A DNA stretch of 64,000 bases from Rhopalosiphum padi (Eukaryota > Arthropoda > Insecta > Hemiptera > Aphididae), in assembly GCF_020882245.1 (NCBI RefSeq), contig NC_083597.1:40154652-40218651 (forward strand), given 5' to 3'. Every line of letters begins with the position of its first letter. Position 1 is the first letter of the stretch. Position numbers and translations under genes: made by a program. The notes beneath the pieces are model-generated. The model saw nothing but the letters and a program-made list of their open reading frames with translations, ran no database searches and was not told where the DNA came from. Below are positions 35,858 through 50,836 of this stretch, piece after piece.

Positions 35858-38800
35858 ATTTATAAGAATATTGAATAAACAAAGCTATTAGTTTATAGAT
35901 ATTTAATTTATATTTATTTAAATTAAATTAATTCAATCATCATTAATAAAAAAGTTCACAACTATATTAACCATTAGCCTATACAATTTAGGTAATTGTA
36001 TCGACTAGGTGTACGTAATTTAAATAAAAAAAATACGATTATAATAATAGTACGTAATATTATGAAGTAACGTATTTTTTTTTTTAAATATAATTATATA
36101 ACCATGATTATTTCGAAATTCTTTTGGTTTATTTTACTATAGTAGTTACCCGATACTCAATAATTAATATAGTATTTAATTATTTGTACGATTATTACGC
36201 TGGTATATAATAAATTTCATAAAAAAATTAATAATTTTTTGATAAACTTAAACCTGCAAGTACTTTCTAAAGTTTTCATTTTTTAGCTTATTTGTTTAAA
36301 AATTTGATTTCTTTCGTTTTATACGCTAAGTTAAACGACGAATGTTGCTGACGGGTTTTTAAAAAATACAATTAAAACTTTTTACAAAATAAAAATAAAC
36401 AAAAACAAAAATGTACCTATATTTTATAAACTTTTACGAAGTGTCATCAATGAGTGGCTTTTTCGATCAAATTGTTCATGTTTTTTTTCACATAGATCAT
36501 ACTCTTATTGTGCCTACTGGTACAGATTGTGTATAATTTATAACAAATACAAAAATATTTTATAAACTTATAATTATTATTATCCAGTATTCTGGCAATA
36601 ATATACAACAATTTATTATACTTAGGTGTTAGACATCTAATAAATTATAATGTAGGTAGTCAATATTTGATACGATAAGAAATAAAGACAAACCTACTCT
36701 AAATTTAGATAACTAAATAAATCTTAAAACGTTTGAGATAGTTTGTTAAAGTAGAAAGAATATAGATAGAATATATTAATATGTACATTTTAATATAATT
36801 TATCTGTAGATTGCTATTTATGAAGGTCCCAATTAAACTAGTATTATTTGTATCAGTTAAACAGAACCTTTAATATTTTTTGCTAAATATTAAAGGTTAG
36901 ATATTAGATTATTTACATACAGAATATTTATTACACATAATATCAAACTTTGACGTTCAACTAGATATTTAAGTATTAAATACATGACCTTATTTTTTTT
37001 ACTTAGGTAATTATTATAGTTATATTACACCTATTCCCTGAGATTAGAGACACAACCACGAATGCCCATGCTAACATTAATCATATAAATATATTATTTA
37101 TTATCATTGTTAATTGTTGAGTGATGACGTTAATAGTAATAACTCCTAAGAATCCAAGATTATAACTATTGTCTGTATATAAACAATAAAATTCAGATAG
37201 TTATGAATGTTATTATTACTTTTGGAAAATTGCTAAAAAATCTACTTATATAACTAGTGTCTAAGTTTAATATGAAATTAATACGACTTCATAAAGTTAA
37301 TTTATTATTATTATTTTCTGTACGTCATAAACTTTAAAATGTACTTATTGTGCATTTTTTGTTAATGATGGATACTATATTGTTTATTATATATATAAAT
37401 ATATCATTAGTGATCGGTACCCAAACACAAACCTCACATACTTTTATAATGATTTTTAATGACCTTCTTTTAAAGTTCACGTTTTGGGACAACATGCTTC
37501 TAGATTGTAAATAAAAAATTCATTTAATACAAAACGTATTGAAATAAAGTCGTAACCTTTGTTGCTTATTAATTTATATTAAACACTGATAAAGTCACAT
37601 TATGATTAAAATTACTTAATGACGTCAATAGTATAGTAATACTTAAACATTTAAATCTTATTGAAGACTGAAGACAAAAGTAAAATGACCAATATAACGT
37701 ATACACGTATGATTTGAATAACCTATTAAAAAACATAGTATGTAAAATAGTTGACGTTTATTATTTGACATTTGTGAAAATATTACTAGTTATATCTAGT
37801 TTTTTATACAAACAAAATAAAAAATAACATTATTAACGTATGTTAAATAATTTTATTCCTAAAAATTATGTATTTTCATGTTTTTTACTGTTCACCTACG
37901 TACCTACTGTTTTATCAAGTGTTATAAATATTAAAATTAATTATAGTTGGGCATTTTTCAGGTATGAATAACATAATCTTTTGAATAAAATGTTCACAAG
38001 CAAATGGCTGCTATAAATATAATTTAAATATATTAGAATTATAGGTATAATTGATGAGGTAGGTATTATATAGTACAAAATTAGTTTAAGATGTATTTAT
38101 TGTATTTTAATAATTCATTTTCAATCCGAATGTAATTATAATATTAAACATTTAGTGTACATAGTTGTTAAATACCTAGTTAATTTATTTATGATCTAGG
38201 TACATGCAACCTTTAAAAATGTTTATTTTTGTTGATTATATAATTTAGCGACGAAATCATAGATACAAAAACGAAGTCACGTAGGTATACTTTTATCCTT
38301 GAAATATATAAATACTAGTGCAATATTAATATAATGTTATAAATCACATGTTTACTCAGATGACCTGCCATTGCCATAATAATATCATGATTCATGATTA
38401 TAATACGATATAACAGATAAGGATGAAAATGTATACAAATTTATTGATAGTATCAGCCGAAAAATTATTTAAAATACATATTAAATTGCATCAGATAATG
38501 TGAATTACGTGTTTTAATATGTTTTCTATAATTATTTTAAACGCTGGAGCGTGTATGTGTATGTATTAGTTTTACAATGATGTGTAATTTTTTTCTATGT
38601 ACATTAACATCTTTTGGAACAGTAAAAATGCTTCAAGTATTAACTAATAGAGTGGTTTTTAGTAGCAAATTAGCATAATTTTAAACTATCCTGAAAAAAA
38701 ATATGTAAAAATAGAATTTTTATAATTTTGTTGTAACTTTAAATCGAATAGTTGTAAAAGATCTTAGATATTTGAAAATTTTTAGTTTTTTTTTAAGTCT

Positions 38801-40164
38801 TGATAACTTTTATTTTAGCTTAGTCGGAAAAAGCTTAACAATGTAATATAATAAGATATATCATAAGCTGTTCTTATAGAAACTTAATACTCTTAAAAAT
38901 ACATGCATAACAGTTTTGATAGGCATTGGTAAAGTATTAAGTTCAAATGTTGACAAATTTGGATATTTAAACAAAAAAATAACATCAATATTGATTTAGA
39001 AGTAAATGTATTTAATAATGTATTTTATATTAGTTACTTTATAACATATTATGCAATTTGTTTTTGAAAAAAATAAGTTCAACCTATCGTATTAACAATA
39101 GAAAAATGATTTATTTATAGTGATATAATAACTATATTATATAACAAAATACAGCTTTCAGAAGTACAGACCATCTCCGCTTAGAATTGTTTTATTATTG
39201 ATTGAATTTAAATTTAACAAATTCATTACTATTTACTATAACGAGGTATATTTAGTACCTAATACACAGCAGAGTGACTTCCTTTTTTTTGTTTTGTTAG
39301 AATTTGTTTGAAATGTTTTTCAATTAAATATTTATGTTCAATTTGGCAAAAATTGAAACCCTCTTGAGTGTCATAATTTTGAGTTATTTTTCAAAAACAT
39401 TTTGGAAGTTTTTGGCAAAAATTATATACGCATCAGCTTGGGAATACGTAACTTTAACTGAGACTTACATAAGGAAACTCACAAAGTCACAACTCATATC
39501 AAACCACATTTTTTTTGGTCTATTAAAATTTAGCTGGATAAGCGTAGGTCAAGGTTTATTAATTATAAAAAATTAACAATTTATTATTTTTGGTACTTGC
39601 AGCGTATTGTTTAATCATCAAGTGCGGATAAATGTCATCATTTTATAATTCATAAATTATGTAAATATGATAACATAATTATATAATTATAGTACCTATA
39701 TAAAAACGGAAGAAAATAAACCTTTTTAGAGCATTCCTTAAAATGTTGTTAACGTTTAAGGGTTAACAAAAAGTTAATTTAATGAAAATTAAATTTTTTC
39801 ACATATTTCAATATAATAAAAAAAGGTCACATAATAAAATGCTTTATTAATAATATTGTTTTTTAAACTTTAAATATAATAGTATTAATACTAAAATCAT
39901 ATCTCTAAAATTAATAATATTTAACTGAATTGTAGTGTGAACTTGTTTTTTCTACATTACGTGTATGTGAGACAATTATGGTAAAAATATATTATGGTTT
40001 GACGTCCATTTAAAATAAGTAATGGTTTTTAATTTTCAAAAGTAATAACAATACGTAAATAGTTATAGAAGATTATCGTGAAAAATAATATAATATAAAA
40101 AAACATAAATCTCATTGTAGGTATTCGTCGTTTAAACATCGCTCATTGAAGCATATCTATAGGC

Positions 40165-40671
40165 CAGGGATTATGATCGATGGCACGAGTGCCGAAGGTG
40201 GCACGTCTGCCAAATTCTCACGGCACTCAAAAGTATTTTTTTCATTGTTACTTGCATTATTGCATTTAATAATAATAATAAAAATTGTAAGTTTTTTTTT
40301 TATTATTTCTGAAAAATAAAGTCATAAACTACTTCTAGATATATATTTTGTACATGGAACTAAAGTGACTCATTCATAATAAACTTAATATTTAATTTAC
40401 CATACAATATACATAATAATATGTAAAAGTTTATTTTCCAACAATTATTTTTAATAATTATTGAGAAATATTAAATTGTTGGATGAAGTTAATGATGCTC
40501 GTGTTTCATCAAAACATTTGAGACTAGCAAAATGGTAAATAAACAACTGCAGAAAACCCCCGAGGAAAAAATATTTATAGGTACCTACCTATATACTTAT
40601 TATTGGCTGTATATAATTTATTTAAAATTTTGTAGATTATAAAATTTTGACACACGAGCTTCGCCACCTCT
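40165..40671. mobile_element. hAT relic, about 0.5 kb
   Basis: The left part (CAGGGATTATGATCGATGG, then GGCACGAGTGCCGAAGGTGG) resembles hAT ends carrying GTGGCACG subterminal words. The right part (TTGACACACGAGCTTCGCCA, then CCTCTATT) resembles their inverse. No target duplication found; ends approximate. Confidence 0.4.
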
Positions 40672-43600
40672 ATTAAATATAGAGCATGGGCTATTATAAT
40701 TATATGTATATAATTTATTATATATAATATATTTATTTATAGATACCTACCTGGCTACCTATGAATATATTGTGTATAAACTTCATGTTCCTGTGTCACC
40801 TGATGGATAATTAAATATTTTGGGTATTTGCCTTATTCCAGACACATTTAGGACAACGGGCCTTACACTCAAGAAAAGTACACAAACTTGGCCCATCTAC
40901 TTTAGCCAATAGACTTTAAAGGTATTTCAAAAATAGCAAATAATTGCAAGTTGGTTTTAAAAATTAGTAAGTCAGTACTCACATAGCTACAAGAAAATTA
41001 AGTTTTAAACTAGATGTTGGCCAATTTCTTGGATGTCACGGGAAACTCTTTTTTTACTTATCTACCAAAAATGTGGTAAATATATTTTTTGTCTGTTCAA
41101 ACCATAGATAATATTATTATTAACTATTACGAATATCATAATATTATGTGAGTATACACATTTTTCTAATATTTTTTCACTAGGAAATTGTATTTGTCGC
41201 GTGCCGACTGCGGATTAGCTATAGGTTAGGTACGTATTTCGTAAAAACCACACTATGGATGCCGGTTCACGGAGGACCGAGTATCTATAGTAGTATAAAT
41301 GTATAATAATATTAAAAAATATACGCAGTGAACAACCGAACACTCTTATTTTTATTCCGCCAAGGTTACACACTGGCTTTGCACAGTATATATAAGTACA
41401 CAATAAACATTATAATACACACCGACACCGCGTATATACAATAAACACATACGATAGTTTCTTTATTATCACACATTCACATTAATACAACGGTTATAAA
41501 TAGCAATTAAAAGCTCGGTGGAACGTAGGAGAAGGCGTCTTAACTCTAAAGATGTAAATTTTAGTGAAGTCGCACTTTTCGTGAAGCTGAATTACATTTG
41601 ATTCAAATCATGGGTATGCGTATACTATATATAAAAAGGAATTAACTTATAGATTTGCAATTTTTTTCATACCAGAAAATTTAAATGTATTCACCGTATT
41701 CGTTTGCAATTATCATCGCGAAAATGATCATAGATCGATCGTGATTATTTTCATATTGTGTTCTACATTTATAAGCTATTTATTATTGTTAAATTGATAA
41801 AATTAAGTACTCAAGCGAAACTTAATACATATATATGTTAATATATTGTATGGTAATCAATTATTAGCGGTCAATAAAGATTACAAGTAAAGAGTAGAAT
41901 AAAGTTTAATAATATAACACCCACTATAAACCAATGACTTATCATTTTTACGTCAATAATTCTTCTGAGACACCTGTTATTAGATTTGTGTATAAACTTG
42001 ATTGTTTTATAAATTGTATTTATTGTTCATCGTAATAGGTTATATAGTAATTGTGTGTTTAATTGTATTTAATTTGTTATTTATCGAAATCATGTAGGTA
42101 ATAATTTAACAATATAACTATTAATTTAAGTATTAAACCATTTTTAGTACCTATATATGTGTATATTATACTTTAATTGATTTGATTAGTCAGGTTCAGG
42201 TATGAAATTTGAAAAGGAAGGGGTATTAAATTTAAAAATTGGGGAACTTTCCTTGTTGTATAGTAGGTTAAAGTGTATCTATCATCATTGGGTAGTATAT
42301 TGTAAACGATGTGTCAAAATTAAATTTAATAAAAACTTTGTACATGATGAAACGTGATTCTGAAAAGAAACATAGGTATTGTTTAAAATATCTTATAAAA
42401 AATACGTTTTAAATTTTTATTATAATTATTTTAAAAATTTTATTAATAGTATATAATATTATGTTTAATTTAAATCGATAAATATATAAATATGAAATAG
42501 TAGAATCATTGAAGAAGGATACATATAATATTTTGCTTTAAAAGGAAAGTGACTAGTGAGTGGTACAAAATTATTATATAAAAGATGAATAGTGCAAATA
42601 AATAAAAGTGGATATATATTTTTTATTTATGTATATTCATATTTTATGGTGAATCTATTGTGTCGAGGATATAAGATAAATTCTTCAGTAAAATTCTCTT
42701 TCAGTGTTTGGTAACAATATCAACTTCATATCTAACATTTTTAAGCTCTAAAGATTATACCTATTATTTTAAATTTTAAATCTGAATAATATTCTGGTAC
42801 TAGACATTTTAATTAGTTATAAATCATTATAAAATATTCCTAATTATAGGTTTGATTTTTAATATATAAAAAAACGTCTATAAGCTTTGAACTTAAATAC
42901 AATTTATTTACTATTTCAGACACTTCCAACGTGTTCTATACAACTAAATTAAACATAATACGATTCATAATTAAAATAAACAATTTTTCTATACTGTTTG
43001 GCCATGTACTTAAAAATTATACTCAAAGTCAACACTTCAAAAAAAATTATTTTTCTTAAAAATCATAAGTAAAAATAACCGACTCTATGTGAGAATTTTA
43101 TGGTAAAAGTATACTAGCATATAATTGTTATTACATTTGCCACATATGGTTTTCAAGGTATTTTAAAGTTCTTCGAAAATCTATATTCAAAGGTTTAGAC
43201 TCATTTTGTGATGTTTAATAATTATTCAATGACAATTTAATAGCACATTGGTATATGATGTATACCTCTATCCATCTGCTATTATTCACCAAAAATTGCA
43301 TGTATTACAACTTCTTACATATTGTAATACTTTTGACAGCAGATTGTTGTATGTCAAAAGAAAAAACAATATAGTTTTAATTAAAATGAAGTATTTCTGT
43401 TGTCAAAATTGTATTTCAATAACACGCGGAGTATTTATTTACAGTAAACTGTAATTATAATTGAGATATATAAATAGCGTTTTCAAAACATAACTTCGTG
43501 ACATTGTCTTATTTTTTGATTTAATATATCAAAAAAATGACCATAACTAGATATATTTTGTATCATATATAATTTTTTTTTATTATATGGATGAGTTTTC

Positions 43601-45626
43601 CGTTAACAATCCTCTTGCCATTATTTTATACCATTAGAACACATAAAAATTATGTACAACAAATAAAAAATATCTCATTTTATATTCTATAAAGTAATGA
43701 AATACCGCACATAAAATCGGTGACAAAATGTACAACTAATACGTAGTATTTTTCTTATTCGAAAAATGTATAAACCTTTAATATAAAATTATAAGACAAC
43801 TATAACAACATTACATATTCTACATATTATACTAGCTAGTTATTTATGATATATACATTAATAATTTTAAGATACATAGATTTTACTTCATTTTTTTCTA
43901 CGTATAACGATATAATTTTTTTTAAATAAACTATTTTAAATAGATGCATTCCCATAGTTGATTGATATTTGCTAATTTTGCTATTACATCTACTATAGGT
44001 TGAGGATGTGGGGAAAAGAGTGGCTGATGCTTTACTGCAAAGTACTCAAAAAGTTTTCTATTCAAATAAACAATTTTGTTTCGGTATACTCGTATAATAT
44101 ATATACGCGTGGATATCGGGATATGTTTATAGGTATATGAGCAAACTTTAAACTTCGTTATGGGATTAAATAAAGTAGATTAATTGAGCTGATATTCGGT
44201 AAATATATCGTTTACCTAATACCTATAACCTATTATAATATAATTTACCAACTATTACCTATTATAGCATACCTATTCAAAACAACTACAAATATGCTAG
44301 TGATAGATTTTTCTATTAAATACTTTTGTAATGTGGTATTCTTACTATGCCCACGGGTATAGTAAAGTTTTATATAAAAAATTAAGCGTTTTTATTATAT
44401 ATTTTATTATTTATTAATTCTAAAGAAAAACAAAATAGAAACTTTGAAAATATTATAATTTGAGATCTACAGTAAGATTTGTGAGTTCAAAATAAAACTA
44501 CATCAGCTTTCGATATTGCTATCTAATCGTGAATTGTTGAACAATAATCATAATTTATATAAATGGCATAATACATAAAAACATGTTAGATAATATTATC
44601 TAGATTTTCTAGTTATTGGTATGAAATAATTAATCAGTATTTTAGAGTTCACCGACACTTGTGGGCGAGATTGTACGAAATAAAAATATAGTAAAATTTA
44701 AAAAAACGATATATTATCGATATTGTAGAAAATATATTTAGTACTAGGATTTAACTGCTTATTTAAAACTATTAATTGCTTTTATGTTTGAGTATATAAC
44801 TACAATGTTATTAAATAAAAAAAATATAATATAAAATATAGTATTCAATTCTATATAATATAATTACATTTGAAAATAAACAAATATTAAAATAAATACT
44901 TTAAAGAGGAAATGTTTGTAATGCAAAAAAAAATCCTAATAATAATTAGAATTTTAGAAAACAGTATTTTTAAAACGATCAAAAGCTTCATTTTTTATAT
45001 CATAAAATATAAGTGGTTTGTTCTGCTGTAACTTGTATCTTTTAAAATGTATGTAAACTTTTTCAGTTTAATTTTGGTAATACTACATGGATATTTTGGC
45101 CGTCAAATACATGGTTATTAATTTTGTAAATTGTTTATCGATACCTAAACCATATTATAACGTATTGCGGATATTTGTCTTCGTTATACTCTTTGTTTCA
45201 CTACTAATAGAAAGTATATAAATCTCGAATATTTATATGTATACACGGCTGGTATATAAGAATGTGTTAATGAGAATACGAGACGCGTTTTTATATATTT
45301 TATCATAGAATTTTGTGAACAATATTGCGCATACTATGTACCACATGGTAACATCAAACTATCAGCTGATTTAATGGTTTTTAACAATGTAGTATTATTT
45401 CAAGTTATTATTTTATTATTTATCATATTATGACGTGTATAGTGTACACATAGTAACATATTATACACATTATATACACTGACCGATTTTCTCTCGTGAA
45501 TCGATGTGATTAATAATTACTTGCACTAGCGTATACGGTTTAATCATATTTGATTTAACAGGTTAACGACCTTAGATAGGAGGTAGGCGAGGGGAAAACA
45601 TATAGATACATTTTTATGTTTTGCAG

Positions 45627-45692
45627 AGCGAATTCACAACAACGGTCTGTCCACGCCGTCGCCGTCCTTGCCGATGCGAGTGAAAGTTTGTG
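45627..45692 (+). other. candidate internal exon (66 bp)
   Basis: A good acceptor (TTTTATGTTTTGCAG) precedes a GC-rich 66-bp segment ending before GTACGC; an alternative donor GTGAAAGT would end it at 45679. One frame reads RIHNNGLSTPSPSLPMRVKV, which has protein-like composition. No partner exon or family recognised. Confidence 0.2.
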
Positions 45693-48600
45693 GTACGCGC
45701 GTCCTTCCTTCACCGTTATTGTTTATCGGATAGTGGGATCAAACAAATGCTAGCGAAATGACACTCTGATGAAAAAGAATCTTGTCGCGGTTAAATGTAT
45801 TATATATCATTATATAATTTATCCATGCGTATAGTGTCGCAGTACGTACATAGGCAGAAATGTACCTAATGGAATCGAGCATCAAAAATATCATAAAAAC
45901 ATGGTTATTATAATGCGATATAGTGATTTTCTTATAATGACTAGGCTGTCGCCCGTATTATTATTTATAGGTAAGTAAGTTTAGTTAGTACTAAGTACCC
46001 AAATTATGATTTTAAAACGCGAATGAAATAAACATTCGCGTCGCATTGCCAAAAACCTTTTAATTGAAAACGTATTCAAACTTTTGAGTAAAAAAATGTA
46101 ATGCCTTTAACCTTGCCGAATAATTTAAATTGGACGGAAGTTTACGTTATCGAAACGTTTGGGAGTTGTAAATCGATGAATACATTAACTAGTCGAATAT
46201 ATACAGATCAATTTGTTTGTGTGAGGAATATGTGTATACTATGCAAACAATAATAAGTCTACGACATTATATACTATCCACTATAAGCATTCTTAATATA
46301 TATTATGAATGAATCTTTCATGAATAATGTTTTTCGGAGAAAACTTGAGATGGTTTAACAAAATATACATACCGGATCATTATTATATAATAATATATAA
46401 TAGATATAATTTATAGTAACGAATTCGTTGAATATGTTTAAATATATTCTAAAAGTCATGGAACGGGAAAATCCTGTCTTTGTCGTTGATTGTTGCTTTT
46501 TGTGGTACAAAATATTTCAAATGTACTATACTACAAATTACAATAGTAATACTTTAAGTAATATCGATATTATAGTTCAGTAAACCAATAGTGAATAGAT
46601 ATATTTGAGCAGGAAAATTTACTATTCATCAAGTATCAATAACAATATAGTATTGATATACCTACATATTTTATTACATCTGAATTATGAATATTTAAGT
46701 ATGAAAAACGATTTATATGTTTATGGTTGAAATCAACGAATGGTAGTAAAATGTTTGTAAATTAGGCTCAATTTTGTAGGTTAAAAATAAATTTAATACT
46801 TGTAACATGTATGGCCTTAGGCATAAACAATTTCGAACACTTAGAAAATTATTTTAATTTAGGAACTGGAAAATATAATTTATATAAATCAATAAAATCT
46901 AAATTGAATTTTAGATACCAGTTGTAATAATAATATTTGAAATTGAAAATGTCTTCTAAAATAAATAGGTATACTTATATTAACTATCTGTTTATAAACA
47001 GACAGTAGCTCCTTTTGTTATTTTAAAACAATATTAGGTATATTGTTTTTGTATTAAATTATTATGTCATGTAATATTTATTTATTATTTATTGAGTATT
47101 ATTTTACTATTTAAGTTTAGTGTACTTTTGTTGAAGTCAAAATTCAAAATTATATGTATTTATATATTATGATGTAAGCTATAGAAACATTTAGACTATA
47201 ATATTGTGTGCGTGAAAATGTTAGTATGTTTAAAAAGTATGAAACTACTGTAAGTTTAAAATAATTTTTATTTATTCGGTAACTTCTATTCCAAGTTTAT
47301 TTCTCGTTCAGTAGAATTTTCCATGTAGTATTCTTCAACATAAACAAAACACTAAAATTGAATATTAAAAAAAAAATTGTAATAAATATTATGGTTTAAA
47401 CTTGTTATTGATGCAAACTGCAGTTGTTTAAAAAACAATTTATTAATTGGCGTATTTTTATTAGTGATAATAAAATTATAGGCTACACTTTAAAACAAGG
47501 TCATGCACTGTTTTTTTTAAATTTCATAATAAATTACAATAACAAATAGAAAAATATGAAAATATTCTATTTTCTTTTTAAATTTTAATATGAATTTAAC
47601 TTAATGCAAATAATCAGTATTAAAAATATTTATATAGTTAAATAAACTATTAAAACAGTTTCTTTAGTTTAGTTAAATTAAAAAAAATTAATTATAAAGA
47701 ACAATAATTGCTATATTAGAGATGGACATGCAGTTTATGAGTGCTTATGTAGTGTAGGTAAGGGGAACTCTATAATTTGTTTTTTAATATATTTATTTAT
47801 ATTTTCATTAAACACACGTGTACTGTGTAGTATATTCTTAGTATTATTTATTGAATAATAATTAATTTACATATTTATTTACCTAGCATTTGAGATTATT
47901 TAATTATGATTATTAATGTATTATATTGATCATAATTAAATAATTTGAAATGTATATCTCGAATTTAAAAGCATTCACTTGCCATATCCTATATTATAAT
48001 TATAAATTAAGTTGTTGATTGTCTGTATACAAAATTATTAAGAATTTAAAGTGTATTTACTACAGTCTAGAGGCTACACTAAAGAGAATCTACCGATTTG
48101 ATATTGTATTATTGTTACTGTCATATAATTATAGTTTTTAAAAGATTGAATATACTTTATTATTATGAAACTTATACTATAGACCTATAGTATTAATTCA
48201 TTGATTTTATTTCAGACACATCGATTATTAATTATTAGGTAGGTATTGTATACACTGCAGCTATTGTTAATTATTAGAATTGTGGCAAACTATGTTGTTG
48301 TTATTATCGTTTTAATATGTTTTGGATATGTTTATTTTTTTAACGCTGTTGCTAAAAAATACTGAAGGCATTTCAACAAAAAATAAGATAAGACTGATGA
48401 TCCTTGTGTCTATATTTTAATTATGTTAGTAAATAATCATTTAAAAAGTTTAGTAAAATATAAAAAACTAAAAAAAAAACAACAATATGCAAACCTTAAA
48501 TATTTTATTATTAATTATTACCTACTTCGTAATATTATAGGGCAACCTATATCACAAAAGAATTGTCAGTTTTTAAAAAATGTCTGTTATAAAAATACAT

Positions 48601-50667
48601 AAAACAATGTTGAGTACTCTACACAATAATATTTATGTATTCTATACCACGTAGTACCTACATACAGTATAGTAGGTATAAATTATAGTACATTATTGCA
48701 AGTTGTCGAAAAAACTAATATTTAATTTTTCAGAACCATCGTTTATCGTGTAAAAACTATAAGAACATTGTATTAAAAAATTATTTCCTTCATTTAACTT
48801 TTACAATATTTTTTTTATATTTTTTGTATGCAAGCTGTGACTATAGTAAACTTAAACCATGCTTATAATTTATAATGAATAATATGTTAAATTGTAGTAT
48901 TGTAGTTTAAATGTACAATATCTAATTATAAAACGATTAATGTTTATTTGCGAATTTTAATGTATATAAACCTGTATATACCAACTAATTATTCCTCTAA
49001 ATTTTTAAGTTATTTTCGGGGTTATTTTTCATTAAGTCGAAACTGTTCGAAAGCAACTCAGGCCGTCTCTCTTAAAAATTTCCGCTGAAATACGGCCTAA
49101 TGTAATATACTATATAGATAGGCTCTAATAATAATTGGAGTAAAAAACGCATTTACTATGATTTCGATTTCCATTACATTTAGTTACTTGTTAGAATCTA
49201 TTACAAGCAGTTTCTTTTTTCTATTAAGTGCGAAATTACTGTTATTATTTTGTTTTGTATAGTTTAAAATATTTTGTATTACAAATAGGTATCTATACCT
49301 AGTATATTAAAATAGACTTTTACTTGTAGGCACCTCCTACATGTTAAAATGAACATGAAAATTTTTATTTGTGTTATAGACGATTATAAAAATTGATCAT
49401 TATGATGATACTAGGTATAATAATAGTGTTAAAATCACGATTTTTTTTTTTTATATGAGCTTGGAGAGTTATGGAATACAAAAATTTAGCGAAAAAAGAT
49501 AAAAAAAAATCAAATTTCTTTACGAATTATCTAGTTCAACCATTAGATACTCCTGTCTTAATTGTAAGTAATAACCAATATGTACAATGGTACATATCAC
49601 AATATATAAAATAACTGTTTAATTTTTTTTTTTTTTTGAAAACGATGCCAGTGTAAACGGCTTTACATAATAATCCAATATAATACAATTTGATAATTTT
49701 TGAAGGTAAACTGGTAGGTATGACAATTATATTTTTTTTAAATTCATAAAAGATTTTGAAAAAATAAACAAAATTAACATGTACGAGTATAACTGTAGTA
49801 ATAATTGATAATTGATGCAAAATTCCACATAACCTCGAAACGCAAATAATAAAAAAAAAAACAATCCTTGAGCGTGTAAACATAAATACCACTTCATATA
49901 GATAACAGCGGGTGAGAAGGGCGAAAAACACTCAAAACTTATATTATCATCGAACAATGGTACTTATATAATGTAATATTCGATATACCTTATATTTGTT
50001 AGGTAGTCGTTTAAACAGAAATATATACTTATACAGGGCGCTTAACTAAACATGCAACGTGTAACATTGCATGACTTTTGCGAAGTCGAGATGTCAATAT
50101 TTTCCAATAATAACGTTATATCCTGCATTCTTGCCATTGGACCTCTATCCATATTGAAGAATTAATTTTTCCAAAATTTAGCATAAGTATTTCCCATGGA
50201 TTTTGAGAAAACTATCAGGGTTGTCGTATCTAGGAAATTTTAAGGGATGTCGAACTATTAACTATTTTAAATATATTATACTTAATATATTATATAAACT
50301 CGGTTTCAGAGCAAAAGATTGAGAGAGGGAAAGTTTCATAACCCCTACTTTAAAAATACACTTCAGTATTATGCGCTTATTATATTATAATATACGTTGG
50401 TCGTATTCGAAACTATAATGGACAGAAATGTGTTATAACTAAACATGATATCAGCTATATGATTTTTACTGCAGGATGTTGGGAAAATAATTTCAACCCG
50501 CCGAAAAATTAATAATCATTTTTTTTTAATGTTAATTTTTTATTAATTTCATCAATAATTTAAAATATTATAACGTAGGCATATATTATTTGTACCTAAT
50601 GTGTATACCATAAAATTCTACGATTTTTCGTACCCACTTCCACATTTTTGCGTAAAAATATTATGTA

Positions 50668-50836
50668 CAGTAAATTCCCGTTACAATAAATACCAATACA
50701 ACGAAAAATCCCGTTATAACGAAAGTCATAGAAGTTCCTTGCCGAAAAGCAGTGCTTATAAAAAGCTTATTCGAATTTTCGTTACAACGAAAAAAAAATT
50801 CGGTCCTCTGGAGTACGTTGTAATGGGATTTTACTG
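50668..50836. mobile_element. Tigger/pogo-like MITE (169 bp)
   Basis: The ends CAGTAAATTCCCGTTACA and the inverse CAGTAAAATCCCATTACA form terminal repeats flanked by TA on both sides (50666-50667 and 50837-50838). The interior repeats GTTATAACGA and GTTACAACGA words typical of pogo/Tigger elements. No transposase. Confidence 0.85.

Larger units (their letters stand above)
35858..50667. other. gene-poor AT-rich DNA
   Basis: No gene recognised across almost 15 kb. Short frames (39334-39576, 41215-41403, 43248-43454, 49536-49957) have hydrophobic or Lys/Asn-rich translations without motifs. A hAT relic lies near 40.2-40.7 kb. A GC-richer stretch with splice-like borders lies at 45627-45692. At 50033 the sequence ACAGGGCGCTTAACTAAACA starts a repeat related to the end of the element at 58.2 kb. 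The length and emptiness would fit a long intron or an intergenic desert. Confidence 0.4.

Noticed and set aside
36411..36536. 41-codon frame with a loose resemblance to the DedA N-terminus (HIDHTL)
   Set aside because: The similarity covers about ten residues and breaks down after it; most likely chance.
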